25,107 bases of DNA from Syntrophaceae bacterium UBA4778 (GCA_002403175.1 DHHG01000009.1:1-25107), one strand, 5' to 3'; positions 14,718 to 24,200 are shown, counted from the stretch's first letter. The notes: generated by a model not told the origin, from the sequence alone. Translations and numbers: made by a program.

Positions 14718-14760
14718 GGCGAGGAATCCTTGGCTTCTTCCCGGATTCCTTGCCTTTTTT
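14718..14760 (+). terminator. Hairpin with plus-strand T-tract between fdhC and modA
   Basis: GGCGAGGAATCC (14718-14729) pairs with GGATTCCTTGCC (14743-14754), with one mismatch and a 13-nt loop, followed by six T on the plus strand. As a rho-independent terminator it reads in the plus direction, although the flanking genes are on the minus strand. On the minus strand the stem lies just after fdhC and is followed by UUCAUUCCCCUU, so it could still stabilise or partly terminate the fdh transcript. Confidence 0.45.
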
Positions 14761-14767
14761 CCTTCTC

Positions 14768-15427
14768 TTAATAATTTTTTTTCTGTTCTCCCCAAGGTTC
14801 AAATCGATCTGCTTCTTCCATTTCCTTGAGCCACCCGGGGTGCTGCTTCCTTGCCCAGGCCTTCGTGCACGTGCCATTGATCATGGCAGAAAGTGTGCCG
14901 GGATTGCCGATTGTTCCCAGATACAGGTGAACAAAGAAGAAGGCAAACAGGACCACAAATCCCAACGCATGAGCCGGGTACATCCAGCGGAGAAGCTCCA
15001 TGGAGAGCAAGCTAGGTTGAATCCACATAATCAGTCCGGTAGCACCCATCAGGGCTCCATATGCCACTACCGTCAGAAAGAACAACTTCTGGCCGGGGTT
15101 GTATTTTCCCGTCTCCGGAACCTTATCCACATGCCAGAGGTAACCGCCGGCACATTTGATCCATTCCCAATCCTCGGGCATGTCAAAGTGTCCAGCTTCC
15201 AGCCACCACATTGCCGTGGAACGCACCAGCGCTATGATGAAAACAATCCCTAAATAATTGTGAAGGGTCTTCAGGCTCACTAATCCCAGCCCCAAAAAGC
15301 TCAGAAAATTGAGCTCCTTGTACATCATTCCCATTCCCGTTATAAACAGGAGAATGCAGGAGATGGCCAGCATCCAGTGGTTAACCCTCTCAGCCTTATC
15401 TGTAACTTCGATCCATTTGTCAGCCAT
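14768..15427 (-). CDS. fdhC: Formate dehydrogenase cytochrome b subunit (gamma)
   Basis: This 219-residue membrane subunit of the cytochrome b556 (FdnI-like) family has four hydrophobic helices. Histidines sit in or near them (RVNHWMLAISCILLFITGMG, TLHNYLGIVFII, YPAHALGFVVLFAFFFVHLY) and are candidate heme ligands. It would pass formate electrons from the Fe-S subunit to the quinone pool. The ATG at 15427 lies 1 nt after the fdhB stop with GGAGG 8 nt upstream; the longer frame to 15514 only overlaps fdhB. It closes fdhA-fdhB-fdhC, a complete FDH-N-like complex with its active site outside the cytoplasmic membrane. Confidence 0.9.
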   Translation of the reverse strand: MADKWIEVTDKAERVNHWMLAISCILLFITGMGMMYKELNFLSFLGLGLVSLKTLHNYLGIVFIIALVRSTAMWWLEAGHFDMPEDWEWIKCAGGYLWHVDKVPETGKYNPGQKLFFLTVVAYGALMGATGLIMWIQPSLLSMELLRWMYPAHALGFVVLFAFFFVHLYLGTIGNPGTLSAMINGTCTKAWARKQHPGWLKEMEEADRFEPWGEQKKNY

Positions 15428-15428
15428 C

Positions 15429-16232
15429 TTACTTCCCTCCTTCCGAACGCTGATCTTCGATCTCCGGATCAGGACGCTTGGGTCCGTGCAGGACATAGTG
15501 CAGCAGTGATGCACCCAGGACGCCTCCGCCGGCCAGCAGACCCAAAGGCTTCAGCCAATCCTTCCAGACCATGATGGAAAGCGGCACTTTCGGATCGATC
15601 GGCAGCTTGTCATAAACTTCCGGTTTTTCACTCAGGATATAGATCACATGGGTTCCACCCACAAACTTGTCCCCATAAACATTGGCATTGCCTCCCAGTT
15701 TCTTAACTCTGGCATAAGCTGCCTTGATCATCTGGTCTTTCGGGCCGATGGTCAAGGCTCCCGTCAGACAGGACTTGACACATGCCGGTTGCCGGTTTGC
15801 TTGCAGACGTGTCAGGCAGAGGTCGCATTTGGACATTTTGTCCGTCGCCTTGTTGTATTTCGGAACCTCAAAGGGACAGGCCGACACACAATCCTTGCAC
15901 CCGATGCAGACATTCTTTTTGATTCCCACAGACCCGAATTCCGTGTGATGAAGGGCGCCGCTGGGGCAGACCTTCACACAAGCCGCATCGGTGCAGTGCA
16001 TGCAGCCTTCCTTGCGGAAAAGCCATTGAAATTTTCCATTCTTGTCTTCATATTCCTGAAAACGAACCAGCGTCTGAGTATTCCATTGAAGATCAGGAGG
16101 ATTCTGGTAACTGCCCTTTTGTTCTGTCTTCAGACCCGGTAATTCATTCCACTGTTTGCAGGCCACCTGACAACCTCGGCAGGCGCTACACAGTGTCGTA
16201 TCTATCACTTTCACAATTTCAGTTGCCTTCAT
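15429..16232 (-). CDS. fdhB: Formate dehydrogenase iron-sulfur subunit (beta)
   Basis: This 267-residue ferredoxin-like subunit has four 4Fe-4S cysteine groups. CSACRGCQVACKQW is at the N-terminus, then CMHCTDAACVKVCPSGAL, CIGCKDCVSACPFEVPKYN and CDLCLTRLQANRQPACVKSC. A C-terminal hydrophobic anchor LGLLAGGGVLGASLLHYVLH would hold it in the membrane, as in E. coli FdnH. It conducts electrons from the Mo/W subunit to the cytochrome b. It begins 13 nt after fdhA. It has no signal peptide and is presumably co-exported with the Tat-bearing alpha subunit. The last 160 nt are unusually similar to those of fdhB2. Confidence 0.95.
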   Translation of the reverse strand: MKATEIVKVIDTTLCSACRGCQVACKQWNELPGLKTEQKGSYQNPPDLQWNTQTLVRFQEYEDKNGKFQWLFRKEGCMHCTDAACVKVCPSGALHHTEFGSVGIKKNVCIGCKDCVSACPFEVPKYNKATDKMSKCDLCLTRLQANRQPACVKSCLTGALTIGPKDQMIKAAYARVKKLGGNANVYGDKFVGGTHVIYILSEKPEVYDKLPIDPKVPLSIMVWKDWLKPLGLLAGGGVLGASLLHYVLHGPKRPDPEIEDQRSEGGK

Positions 16233-16245
16233 TGTTTTGCTCCTC

Positions 16246-19200
16246 CTATAGCTTCGTTACGTTGACCATGAACGCCTTATACTCGGGGCAGAAGGTGTTC
16301 GCATCACCAGCCGTCGGTGTTAAGAAGTTGGTGCTGTCGTCTTTCGTGCCTTTGGGGAAGAGCCAACCGTAATTGAAGGGCATGCCGACCTGGTGCACTG
16401 TCTTTCCTTCAATCGTGAAGGGTTTTAAGCGCTTGGTCACCATCGCCACGCAGGTCACTGATCCACGAACGGATGAAACCCTGATGCGTTGGCCGTTTTT
16501 AATTTCTTTTTGCTTGGCCAGGCCTTCACCGATTTCCATATAGGCTGCCGGCATGGCCTCCAGGAGCCAGGCCTGCCAACGTGTCAGTGCGCCGGTGCAC
16601 CAGTGCTCCGTACAGGAGTAAGTTGTGCAAACATAGGGGAACTTCTCGCTGGCACGTTCGATCTTATCCAGATCACTCTTGAAGATCTCGATGGCCGGGT
16701 TGATGAGCTGTCCCGACAGAGGATTCTTCGCCAGCGGTCCTTCCAACGGTTCATAGTGTTCCGGGAAGGGTCCTTCGGCCATGCCCGGTCCGAAGAGGGC
16801 GCCCACACCGTCCGTCTTCATGATGAAAGGATACTTCCCCTTCTCTTTGTTGGCCATCGGCGGCCAGGGGCCATCTGGAACATCTCCAACCCATTTTTCA
16901 CCTGTCCATTCCAGAATCTTACGATTGGGATTGTAGGGCTTACCGTTGATGTCGCAGGATGCGCGGTTATATAGGATCCTGCGATTGACCGGCCAGACAA
17001 ACGCCCAGTTCGGATATAGGCCAAGACCTGTGGGATCATCCTTGCCGCGTCTGGCCATGAGATTTACGCCATCGGCTGTGAAGCTGCCGGAATGAACCCA
17101 GTTGCCGCATGCCGTCGAGCCATCGAGCTGAAGATTGCCGAAGCCCGGCACGCATTGGCCTTTTTTGAACTCGATTTTGGTATTCTTGACCTTATCCTCG
17201 ACAACCGTATCCTGCAGGAAACGGCCATTGAGCTGCTGGGACACCTTCAGGGCATCGAATTTTCCCTTTTCATCGAGATAATCCCATTTAAGATTCAGGA
17301 TGGGTTCGGGGAAGGCTCCTCCCTCTTTGGCATAGAGTTCCTTGACGGCCGCCATGATCTTGATCTCGATTTCACCCACGGCCAGACCATCACCGGGTGC
17401 CTCGGCGGCTTTATACTTCCACTGGATCATGCGGCCGGAATTGCTCTGCGAACCTTGCTTTTCCATCGTCGCGGCGGCAGGCAGGAGGAAGCATTCCGTC
17501 TTGATCTTTTTGGGATTGACGCCCGGACCTCTCCAGAATTCGTAGGTTTCATTGTTGAAGATGTTTTCACCCACCAGCCAGTCCAGCTTTTCCATGGCCT
17601 TGCGCACCTTCGTCGTATTCGGACTACTGACGGCCGTATCCGCGCCAACGCAGAAGTATCCCTTTATCTTGCCCTCATACATCCTGTCGAACATGTGCAT
17701 GGTGGAATAGTGTTTCCCGTCATCCAGCTTGGGAAGCCAGTTGTAGCCGAAACCGTTTTCCTTCGTTGCCTTGTCATCGAACAGGGCTTTCAGAAAGCTG
17801 ATGAAAAACTTCGGATAGTTCTGATAGTAATTCGCCGACTGCGGATCTTTCGAAACCGGCGTGCACTTTTCCAGATAATGTTCCAGAGATTCAACTGAAG
17901 CTGTCGGCATCTTCAAATAGCCGGGCAAAATGTTATAAAGGATCGCCTGGTCCGTTGAACCTTGGACATTCGGCTCACCGCGCATGGCGTTAATGCCCCC
18001 GCCTGCGATGCCCATGTTGCCGAGAAGCAACTGAACGATGCACATGGTGCGGATAATCTGGCTGCCGGTGGTGTGATGCGTCCAACCCAGTGCGTAGCAT
18101 TCCGTTCCAGCCTTGTCCGGGACGCCGGTGGCGCTGTAAGCTTCATAGACTTTGAGGAGATTTTCCTTGCTGACGCCTGTGGTACTGGAGACCTTATCCA
18201 GGGTATAGCGCGAGTAATGCTTCTTCATCATCTGGAAGACGCACCGGGGATCGCTCAAGGACATATCCCGTTTGGGAATCCCTTTGTCGTCCTTGTCTAG
18301 TACCCAGGTTGCCTTGTCGTATTTCCTCTTTTCGGCATTGTATCCGGAGAAGAGCCCGTCGTTGAAAGTATAATCTTTCCCGACAATGAAAGCGGCATTT
18401 GTGTAATTGAGGACATATTCCCTGAAGAATTTATTCTTCTCAAGAATATAGTTGATCATCCCGCCCAGGAAAGCGATATCCGTTCCCGAACGAAGCGGCA
18501 CATGAAAATCACAGCGGGCGGAAGTGCGGGTATAGCGGGGATCGACGTGGATGAGGGTTGCCCCTCTCTCCTTGGCCTTTAGCATCCATTTGAATGCCAT
18601 GGGGTGGTGTTCAGCGGCGTTGCTCCCCATGATGAGGATACAGTCGCTGTTTCTCATATCTATATAATGGTTCGTCATGGAACCGCGTCCGAACGACTCT
18701 CCCAGAGCCGCTACAGAGGGGCTGTGTCAGACCCGGGCCTGATGATCGATGTAGACCATGCCCAGTGCCCTGGATTTGACAGTCATGAGCCAGCATTCTT
18801 CGTTATCCACGTTGGAACTGCCGTAGTGGCCGATCGATTCGCAGCGATTGACGATCTCTCCCTTATCGTTGCGGGTTTTGAAACCCTTGTCCCGCGTATC
18901 TTTCACCAGGCGGGCAATGCGGTTAATTGCGAAGTCCCAGTCTTTTTCCTCCCATTCCGTTGCATACGGAGCGCGGTAAAGAACTTTGGTGAGCCGATGC
19001 TTGTTGGCTTCCGTCAGATCGAAGAAACCGGCGCCCTTGGCGCAGAGCGTTCCCTCATTGATGGGGTGGTCGGCGTCTCCTTCAATGTTGAAAATTTTTC
19101 CTGTTGATTTATCCACGCTACAGACAAGACCGCAACCGCAGGAACAGTAAGCGCAGATGGTTGTTGACTGTTTGGCGCTTCTGACCCTGTCCATCTTATT

Positions 19201-19314
19201 CAGTTCGTCCGCATAAGCTTTTAACGGTTTCAGATCCAAGCCCAGCGAGGTCAGGGCTAATCCTGAGCCTATGGCGCCGGACATGGTCAAGAAACCTCTT
19301 CTGGTTATTTTCAT
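16246..19314 (-). CDS. fdhA: Selenocysteine formate dehydrogenase catalytic subunit (alpha), first copy
   Basis: Reading the TGA at 18729-18727 (codon 196) as Sec gives 1022 residues, normal for FdnG-type enzymes. The Tat leader is MKITRRGFLTMSGAIGSGLA. Cys 54, 57, 61 and 91 (C-x2-C-x3-C-x29-C) bind one 4Fe-4S cluster. The Sec site reads DHQARV-[TGA]-HSPSVAALGESFGRGSMTNH, matching the Sec-H-x(P) motif of FDH-N/FDH-O. Later segments are bis-MGD-binding regions (ALGWTHHTTGSQIIRTMC, LLGNMGIAGGGINAMRGEPN). It oxidises formate to CO2. GGGAGGAAGGG precedes the ATG. The gene lies 166 nt after fdhE, with fdhB and fdhC downstream. Confidence 0.96.
18694..18710 (-). promoter_or_regulatory. SECIS hairpin of fdhA (first copy)
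   Basis: On the minus strand CGGCUCU-GGG-AGAGUCG forms a 7-bp stem (one G-U pair) with a GGG loop. The loop starts 23 nt after the UGA at 18729-18727. It codes in frame for part of AALGESF. The stem is base-for-base identical to that of the second FDH gene. Confidence 0.75.
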
Positions 19315-19345
19315 ACCCTTCCTCCCACTTATGTCAAGAATGATC

Positions 19346-19363
19346 TATATAAAATATGACATA
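19346..19363. promoter_or_regulatory. ModE-like box upstream of fdhA (first copy)
   Basis: TATAT-AAAATATG-ACATA is a dyad with 8-nt spacer, 31 nt upstream of the fdhA ATG. A TTGACT element lies about 35 nt further upstream, so the site is near the likely promoter. It shares its core with boxes at fdhE, modE/fdhA2 and modA. Confidence 0.5.
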
Positions 19364-19480
19364 CCTATTTTCTTTTGAGGGATAAGTCAATTAAAACTTT
19401 GTAATTACGATATGTTATCTTTAGCATAGGAGGTGGGTCGTTCTATTTTTGATCTGAAAAGGAAGGTAGGCTCGGCGGTT

Positions 19481-20362
19481 CTACAAATGATTCCAGTCGC
19501 AATCGGTCATTGGTGTATAGCCCCTGTCCTGCATGATCATATCCAGATGGATAAGGCCGAGTGCTGCGACATCGCAATTAATCTCCATCACATCGTCGCT
19601 TACCTGAGTGAGGGTGAGCAGATATTTTTTGCATTGATCGCAGGTGTAAGCGGCTTCCTGGCGGTTGCCCTCTATAAAGAAGAAGGTGGTTTCTTTTTGA
19701 CCCCCATATTCACAACAGGGGCAGAGCACTCTGCTAAAGCGCCAATTGTGCCCGCAATGAAAACAGTGGAGACGCCTTTCGCCACCCTTTTCCTGAATTA
19801 AGGAAATAGATGGTAGAGATCCGCAAACGGGACAGTAGCCTTTTTGCCAGTTGGATTTATCCAGATATTGTGTAATTTCTTTGGCTCTCCTGTGGAGTAC
19901 GATCCAGGTCACTGTTCTTAGCAAAACAGGCAAGATCTCAGATTGCATATTCCATGTCTTGGACCAATTGATCAGAATGGTTTCTCCTCCTTCGGGATAG
20001 GTCTTAAAGAAATCAGGAAGATTGATAGATTCGGTATACAGAGCGGTCTGCAATCTTTCGAGGTCTTCTCGAAGTGCTTGGAATCCCGCCTTTAAGGCTG
20101 GGATCATGGAAAGGGCTATATCTTCCAAGGGAACATCTTCAAACAGGGCAATTTGCTTGATAACAGGCACGCCTTCATTTATTTTTGCTCGATTCAGGTT
20201 TTTAGTATCGACCGGTTTCAGTTGAAGGGATTCCATCATTCGATTTTTTTCAATGATAACGGGTCGGAAGGCTGTCACAATTGGTTCGCTATGTGGTTTT
20301 TTGGCTGAGAGGTCTTCGATCATCTTTTCTAATTGAAGTATTCTGTTATCGGTTTGAGTCAT
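19481..20362 (-). CDS. fdhE: Formate dehydrogenase accessory protein FdhE
   Basis: This 293-residue cytoplasmic iron-binding/rubredoxin-like accessory protein is needed for assembly and activity of Tat-exported formate dehydrogenases. The C-terminal half carries the characteristic metal-ligand cysteine pairs: GYCPVCGSLPSISLI, LHCFHCGHNWRF, LCPCCEYGGQ and YTCDQCKKYL. The N-terminal half is helical and conserved only loosely. The ATG at 20362 has AAAGGAT upstream. It lies between modE and fdhA on the same strand. It presumably matures both formate dehydrogenases, since no second fdhE is visible. Confidence 0.93.
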   Translation of the reverse strand: MTQTDNRILQLEKMIEDLSAKKPHSEPIVTAFRPVIIEKNRMMESLQLKPVDTKNLNRAKINEGVPVIKQIALFEDVPLEDIALSMIPALKAGFQALREDLERLQTALYTESINLPDFFKTYPEGGETILINWSKTWNMQSEILPVLLRTVTWIVLHRRAKEITQYLDKSNWQKGYCPVCGSLPSISLIQEKGGERRLHCFHCGHNWRFSRVLCPCCEYGGQKETTFFFIEGNRQEAAYTCDQCKKYLLTLTQVSDDVMEINCDVAALGLIHLDMIMQDRGYTPMTDCDWNHL

Positions 20363-20428
20363 TGTAATATCCTTTATAAAACAGATTGGCTTTCAGGCAG
20401 ATGAAATACATGCTTGTGCCTGAAATGC

Positions 20429-20446
20429 TATGTGAGGGATGACATA
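20429..20446. promoter_or_regulatory. ModE-like box upstream of fdhE
   Basis: TATGT-GAGGGATG-ACATA has perfect 5-bp inverted arms and an 8-nt spacer. It lies 67 nt upstream of the fdhE ATG in the 152-nt gap after modE. It is the cleanest of the four related sites. Confidence 0.55.
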
Positions 20447-20514
20447 TCACAATGCGCAACTCAACTCAACTTCGCCAAGAGCCAATCCAGAGCGAGTCAA
20501 CGCATTATACTTAT

Positions 20515-20850
20515 TTATTTGAAATTATTGATCGATAAAGAAAATTGGGAATTGAATTTTTCCATCATGGCGTTGACTTCTTTTTCCATTTTCTTGAATC
20601 TGGACAGGATTTCCTTTGCTTCCGGCGTCAGGTGCATGCCTTTTCCTGTATCGCTTTCTGTTAATTTGAACCCTACTCGCTCTTCAGAGGCCTTCAGTCT
20701 TGCCCAGGCAGCGCGATAAGACATTTTGAGTTTTTTGGCGGCGGCGTTCAGACTTTGATACTCCTCGATAGCCATGAGCAATTCTTCGCGCCCCTGCCCA
20801 AAAACAACCCGTCCATTGTGCTCCAGCCAGATTTTGTGTTTAATTTCCAT
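20515..20850 (-). CDS. modE: ModE-like transcriptional regulator, DNA-binding domain only
   Basis: This 111-residue protein consists of the winged-helix N-terminal domain of ModE. It begins MEIKHKIWLEHNGRVVFGQG. The helix-turn-helix region is SLNAAAKKLKMSYRAAWARL, followed by the GFKLTESDTGKGMHLTPEA wing and a coiled-coil-like tail. It has no C-terminal TOBE molybdate-binding domain, so it cannot sense molybdate the way E. coli ModE does. It stands between the two FDH operons, upstream of fdhE and divergent from fdhA2, and is the obvious candidate for binding the TAT-rich boxes here. GGAAGAG precedes the ATG, behind a run of eight G at 20868-20861. Confidence 0.87.
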   Translation of the reverse strand: MEIKHKIWLEHNGRVVFGQGREELLMAIEEYQSLNAAAKKLKMSYRAAWARLKASEERVGFKLTESDTGKGMHLTPEAKEILSRFKKMEKEVNAMMEKFNSQFSLSINNFK

Positions 20851-20961
20851 TCTCTTCCTTCCCCCCCCTGCGGATTAGCCTATCTAAAATTCAAAATTGT
20901 AGAAAGGTCAACAAAAATGTTTTTGCTGAAGGGAAATAGGGGACCTCTTCATATAAGGACA

Positions 20962-20979
20962 TATGTCATAAATGATATA
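20962..20979. promoter_or_regulatory. ModE-like box between modE and fdhA2
   Basis: TATGT-CATAAATG-ATATA shares core and spacing with the sites at fdhA, fdhE and modA. It sits 112 nt upstream of modE and about 38 nt upstream of the TTGACA of the fdhA2 promoter, so it could serve autoregulation, fdhA2 control, or both. Confidence 0.5.
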
Positions 20980-21016
20980 AGTAGCTGAAATCCTTTGGAA
21001 ATTCTCGAAAAAAAGC

Positions 21017-21043
21017 TTGACACTACCGAAGCCAACCTATATA
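21017..21043 (+). promoter_or_regulatory. Putative promoter of fdhA2
   Basis: A perfect TTGACA (21017-21022) is followed after 15 nt by TATATA (21038-21043), or after 17 nt by TATAGC. The first spacing is short and the second gives a poorer -10, so the exact start is uncertain. It leaves a leader of roughly 180 nt before fdhA2. Confidence 0.5.
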
Positions 21044-21130
21044 GCGAATCAGTTAAAAATTTCTTTTATATTTCAGGTTTTATTATTTCGCCGAGGTGTT
21101 TAATTCCGAACCTGCTTTCGTTTTCTTTAC

Positions 21131-21211
21131 CTAAAAGACCCAAGGTTGGAAACATCCACCGGTGACAATTGTCTGAGATCTATCTGGAAGTAATCAAAGG
21201 GGACCTTTTAG
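21131..21211 (+). ncRNA. Candidate structured 5' leader of fdhA2
   Basis: CUAAAAG (21131-21137) pairs with CUUUUAG (21205-21211), extended after small internal mismatches by CCC with GGG. Inside are a hairpin UGGA-AACA-UCCA (21147-21158) with two further G-C pairs beyond a bulged U, and the dyad GACAAUUGUC (21164-21173). The 3' strand ends just before the fdhA2 ribosome site, so folding could influence translation. No known riboswitch was firmly recognised. Confidence 0.3.
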
Positions 21212-21232
21212 ATTAGAAAGGAGTAAAGGAAT

Positions 21233-24200
21233 ATGGATGTCAGCAGAAGAGGTTTCTTAAAGATCTCCGGTGCGACATTGATGGCCAGTGGGTTAGGGAT
21301 CAGTCTGAAACCCGTTTCGGCCTATGCGCAACCGCTTAAGATCAAATATGCAAAGGAAACCACAACAGTTTGTCCATACTGCTCGGTAGGATGCAGCATT
21401 ATTGTATCTTCCCGAGATGGCGTTGTCATTAATACGGAAGGCGATCCCGACAGTCCCATCAATAAAGGCGCTCTTTGCAGCAAAGGCGGATCCATTTATC
21501 AGATGGCTGTCAATGAGAATCGTTTGGGAAAGCCCCTTTACCGTGCGCCTTATTCAACCAAATGGAAAGAGGTTGAGTGGGAATGGGCTTTTGAGAAAAT
21601 CGCTCAAAACGTCAAAAAAAGCAGGGATGCCAGTTTTAAAGTTACAAACAGCAAGGGTGAAATCGTAAATCGCACGGAAGGCATTGCTTCGGTTGGTAGT
21701 GCGGCGATGGACCTTGAAGAATGCTTTACGTATCAAAAATTCTTGAGGGGGTTGGGCTTGGTTTACATCGAACATCAAGCCCGTATATGACACAGTCCAA
21801 CTGTACCGGCTCTGGCAGAGTCGTTCGGACGCGGCGCAATGACCAATCATTGGGTCGATTTTAAAAATAGTGATGTTATTTTGATTATGGGGAGCAATCC
21901 CGCCTCTAATCATCCTGTTTCCTTTAAGTGGATTCAGGAAGCAGTGGATAAACGCGGCGCCAAGATTATTTGCGTTGATCCACGTTTCACGCAATCAGCT
22001 GCAAAAGCGCATTTATATGCCCCCCTTCGTTCCGGGACGGATATTGCCTTCCTGGGAGGGATGATCAAGTACATTCTCGACAACAATCTCTATTTCGATG
22101 AGTATGTCAAAAATTATACAAACGCTAGTTTCCTTGTAAATCCGGCTCTCAAAATGCCTGGGGAGAACAATGGTGTTTTCTCCGGTCTGAAAAATGGCAA
22201 ATATGAAAAGGATACCTGGTCTTATCAGACAGATGCTGCAGGAGTGATCAAGAAGGACAAAAGCCTGAAAGATCCAAACAGCGTATTTCAGCTGCTGAGG
22301 AAGCATTATGATCGTTACACTCCGGAGCTTGTTTCCAGAATAACAGGAACGCCCAAAGATAAATTGATTGAAGTATACAAGCTATATGCATCAACAGGCA
22401 AACCGGATAAGGCAGGAGTCGAACTCTATGCCATGGGCTGGACCCAGCATACGATAGGTGTTCAGAATATCCGAACCATGTGCATTATCCAATTACTTCT
22501 GGGCAATATGGGAATTGCTGGTGGCGGCATTGCTGCAATGAGAGGCGAATCCAATGTTCAGGGCTCCACAGATCACGGGCTGCTGTTTCACATATGGCCC
22601 GGCTATCTGAGTACTCCCACAGCCTCTCTTTCCTCGCTGGCCATCTATAACGAGAAGCAGACTCCTAAAACAATGGAGAAGGACAGTCTCAACTGGTGGA
22701 AGAACAAGCCCAAGTACGTTTCCAGTTTCCTGCGGTCCATGTACGGTCAGGCGCTGAGTCTTGATGAGGCCTATAATCTTCTTCCACGTCTCGACGATGG
22801 TGCCAATTACTCCTGGCTGACCATTTTCGACCAGATGTATAAAGGGAAGTTCACCGGATTCTTTGCCTGGGGAATGAACCCCGCATGCAGCGGCGCCCAT
22901 TCCAACAAAGTTCGCCAAGCAATGACCAAATTGGATTGGATGGTCAATGTCAACCTGTTTGACAATGAAACGGGTTCTTTCTGGCGCGGTCCGGGAATGG
23001 ATCCCAAGAAGATTAAAACAGAAGTATTCATGTTGCCCTGCGCGGCTTCTATAGAGAAGGAAGGTAGCATCGCCAATAGTAGCCGGTTGATGCAATGGCG
23101 TTATAAAGCGGTTAAGCCGGTAGGAGAATCGCTGCCGGATGGCGATATCATGAGTGAAATTTACTTCAAGGTAAAAGAACTCTATGAAAAGCAGGGTGGC
23201 CCGCATAAGGAAGCTTTGACGCGTTTAACCTGGCCCTACGGCAAGATGGAAGGTACAAAGTTCCACTATCAGCCTCGTATGGTTGCGGCGGAAATCAATG
23301 GGTTTTTCCTGGAAGATAGAAAAATCGAAAATCCCACGAAAAAGGGAGAATTCAAGGAATTCAAGAAGGGCGATCCCGTTCCGACTTTTGCATGGCTTCA
23401 GGATGATGGATCTACCTCTTCAGGATGCTGGGTTTATTGCGGATCGGTCGGTGAAAAAGGCAACCTGTCCATGCGCAGAGGGACAGCAGACCCGACAGGT
23501 TTGGGTCTCTTCTCTGAATGGGCTTGGTCATGGCCGGTAAACCGTCGAATTATTTATAATGCGGCTTCTGTCGATCTGAAGGGAAATCCGTGGGATCCGA
23601 CAAGGGCTGTTATCACGTGGAATGGGGAAAAATGGACGGGAGACGTACCGGACGGAGCAGGCGATCCCGGAAAAGGCAGACCACCTTTTATTATGAAGCC
23701 AGATGGTGTAGCCAGTCTTTATGGTCCGGGATTGGTGGATGGTCCTTTCCCCGAACATTACGAACCGCTTGAATGTCCGGTAGAAAAGAACCTGATGTCA
23801 CCCCAAAAGAATAACCCTGTCATCAAACGATTCGATAAGTCAGGCGTAGGTTCCGATCTGGACGTTTATTCCGGTGTCGGCAGCTGCGACCCCAGATTTC
23901 CTTTCATCGGATGCACGTATAGAGTCAGCGAGCATTGGCAGACAGGAGTTCTGACCCGGTGGTGTCCATGGCTTGCAGAAATGCAGCCGGGTATGTTTGT
24001 CGAACTTTCAAAAGAGTTGGCCTCACAAAAGGGGATTAAAAACGGCGACAAATGTATCGTCAGTTCAGCGCGCGGCGAAGTGGAAGCTACCGCTATTGTA
24101 ACCGCACGGTTTAAACCTTTCAATATTGACGGAAACGTTATTCATGAAGTCGGAATTCCCTGGCATTACGGATGGATTACAACCAAGGATCGGACTTATA

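Larger units (their letters stand above)
20851..21232. other. Intergenic control region between modE and fdhA2
   Basis: This 382-nt divergent gap holds a G8/C8 tract (20861-20868), a perfect GACATATGTC dyad (20958-20967) overlapping a ModE-like box, a TTGACA promoter (21017-21043) and a leader with long-range inverted repeats before the fdhA2 ribosome site (AAGGAGTAAAGG). I see no small ORF worth calling here. Confidence 0.6.

Noticed and set aside
14750..15253. A 167-codon plus-strand frame opposite fdhC
   Set aside because: It lies antisense to a clear cytochrome b subunit; the apparent hydrophobic start is the complement of the A/T-rich 3' end.
17092..17898. A 268-codon open frame on the plus strand within fdhA
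   Set aside because: It is antisense to the well-conserved molybdopterin domain of fdhA, has no recognisable motif or ribosome site, and is explained by codon bias of the real gene.
18727..18729. TGA in fdhA as a frameshift or pseudogene mark
   Set aside because: The stop is exactly at the Sec position of FdnG-type enzymes, both halves are intact in the same frame, and a SECIS hairpin follows; the same holds for fdhA2 at 21788-21790.
20414..20719. A 101-codon plus-strand frame opposite modE
   Set aside because: It is antisense to the HTH regulator and shows no family motif.
22493..23206. A 237-codon open frame on the minus strand within fdhA2
   Set aside because: It is a shadow of fdhA2 with no family resemblance.
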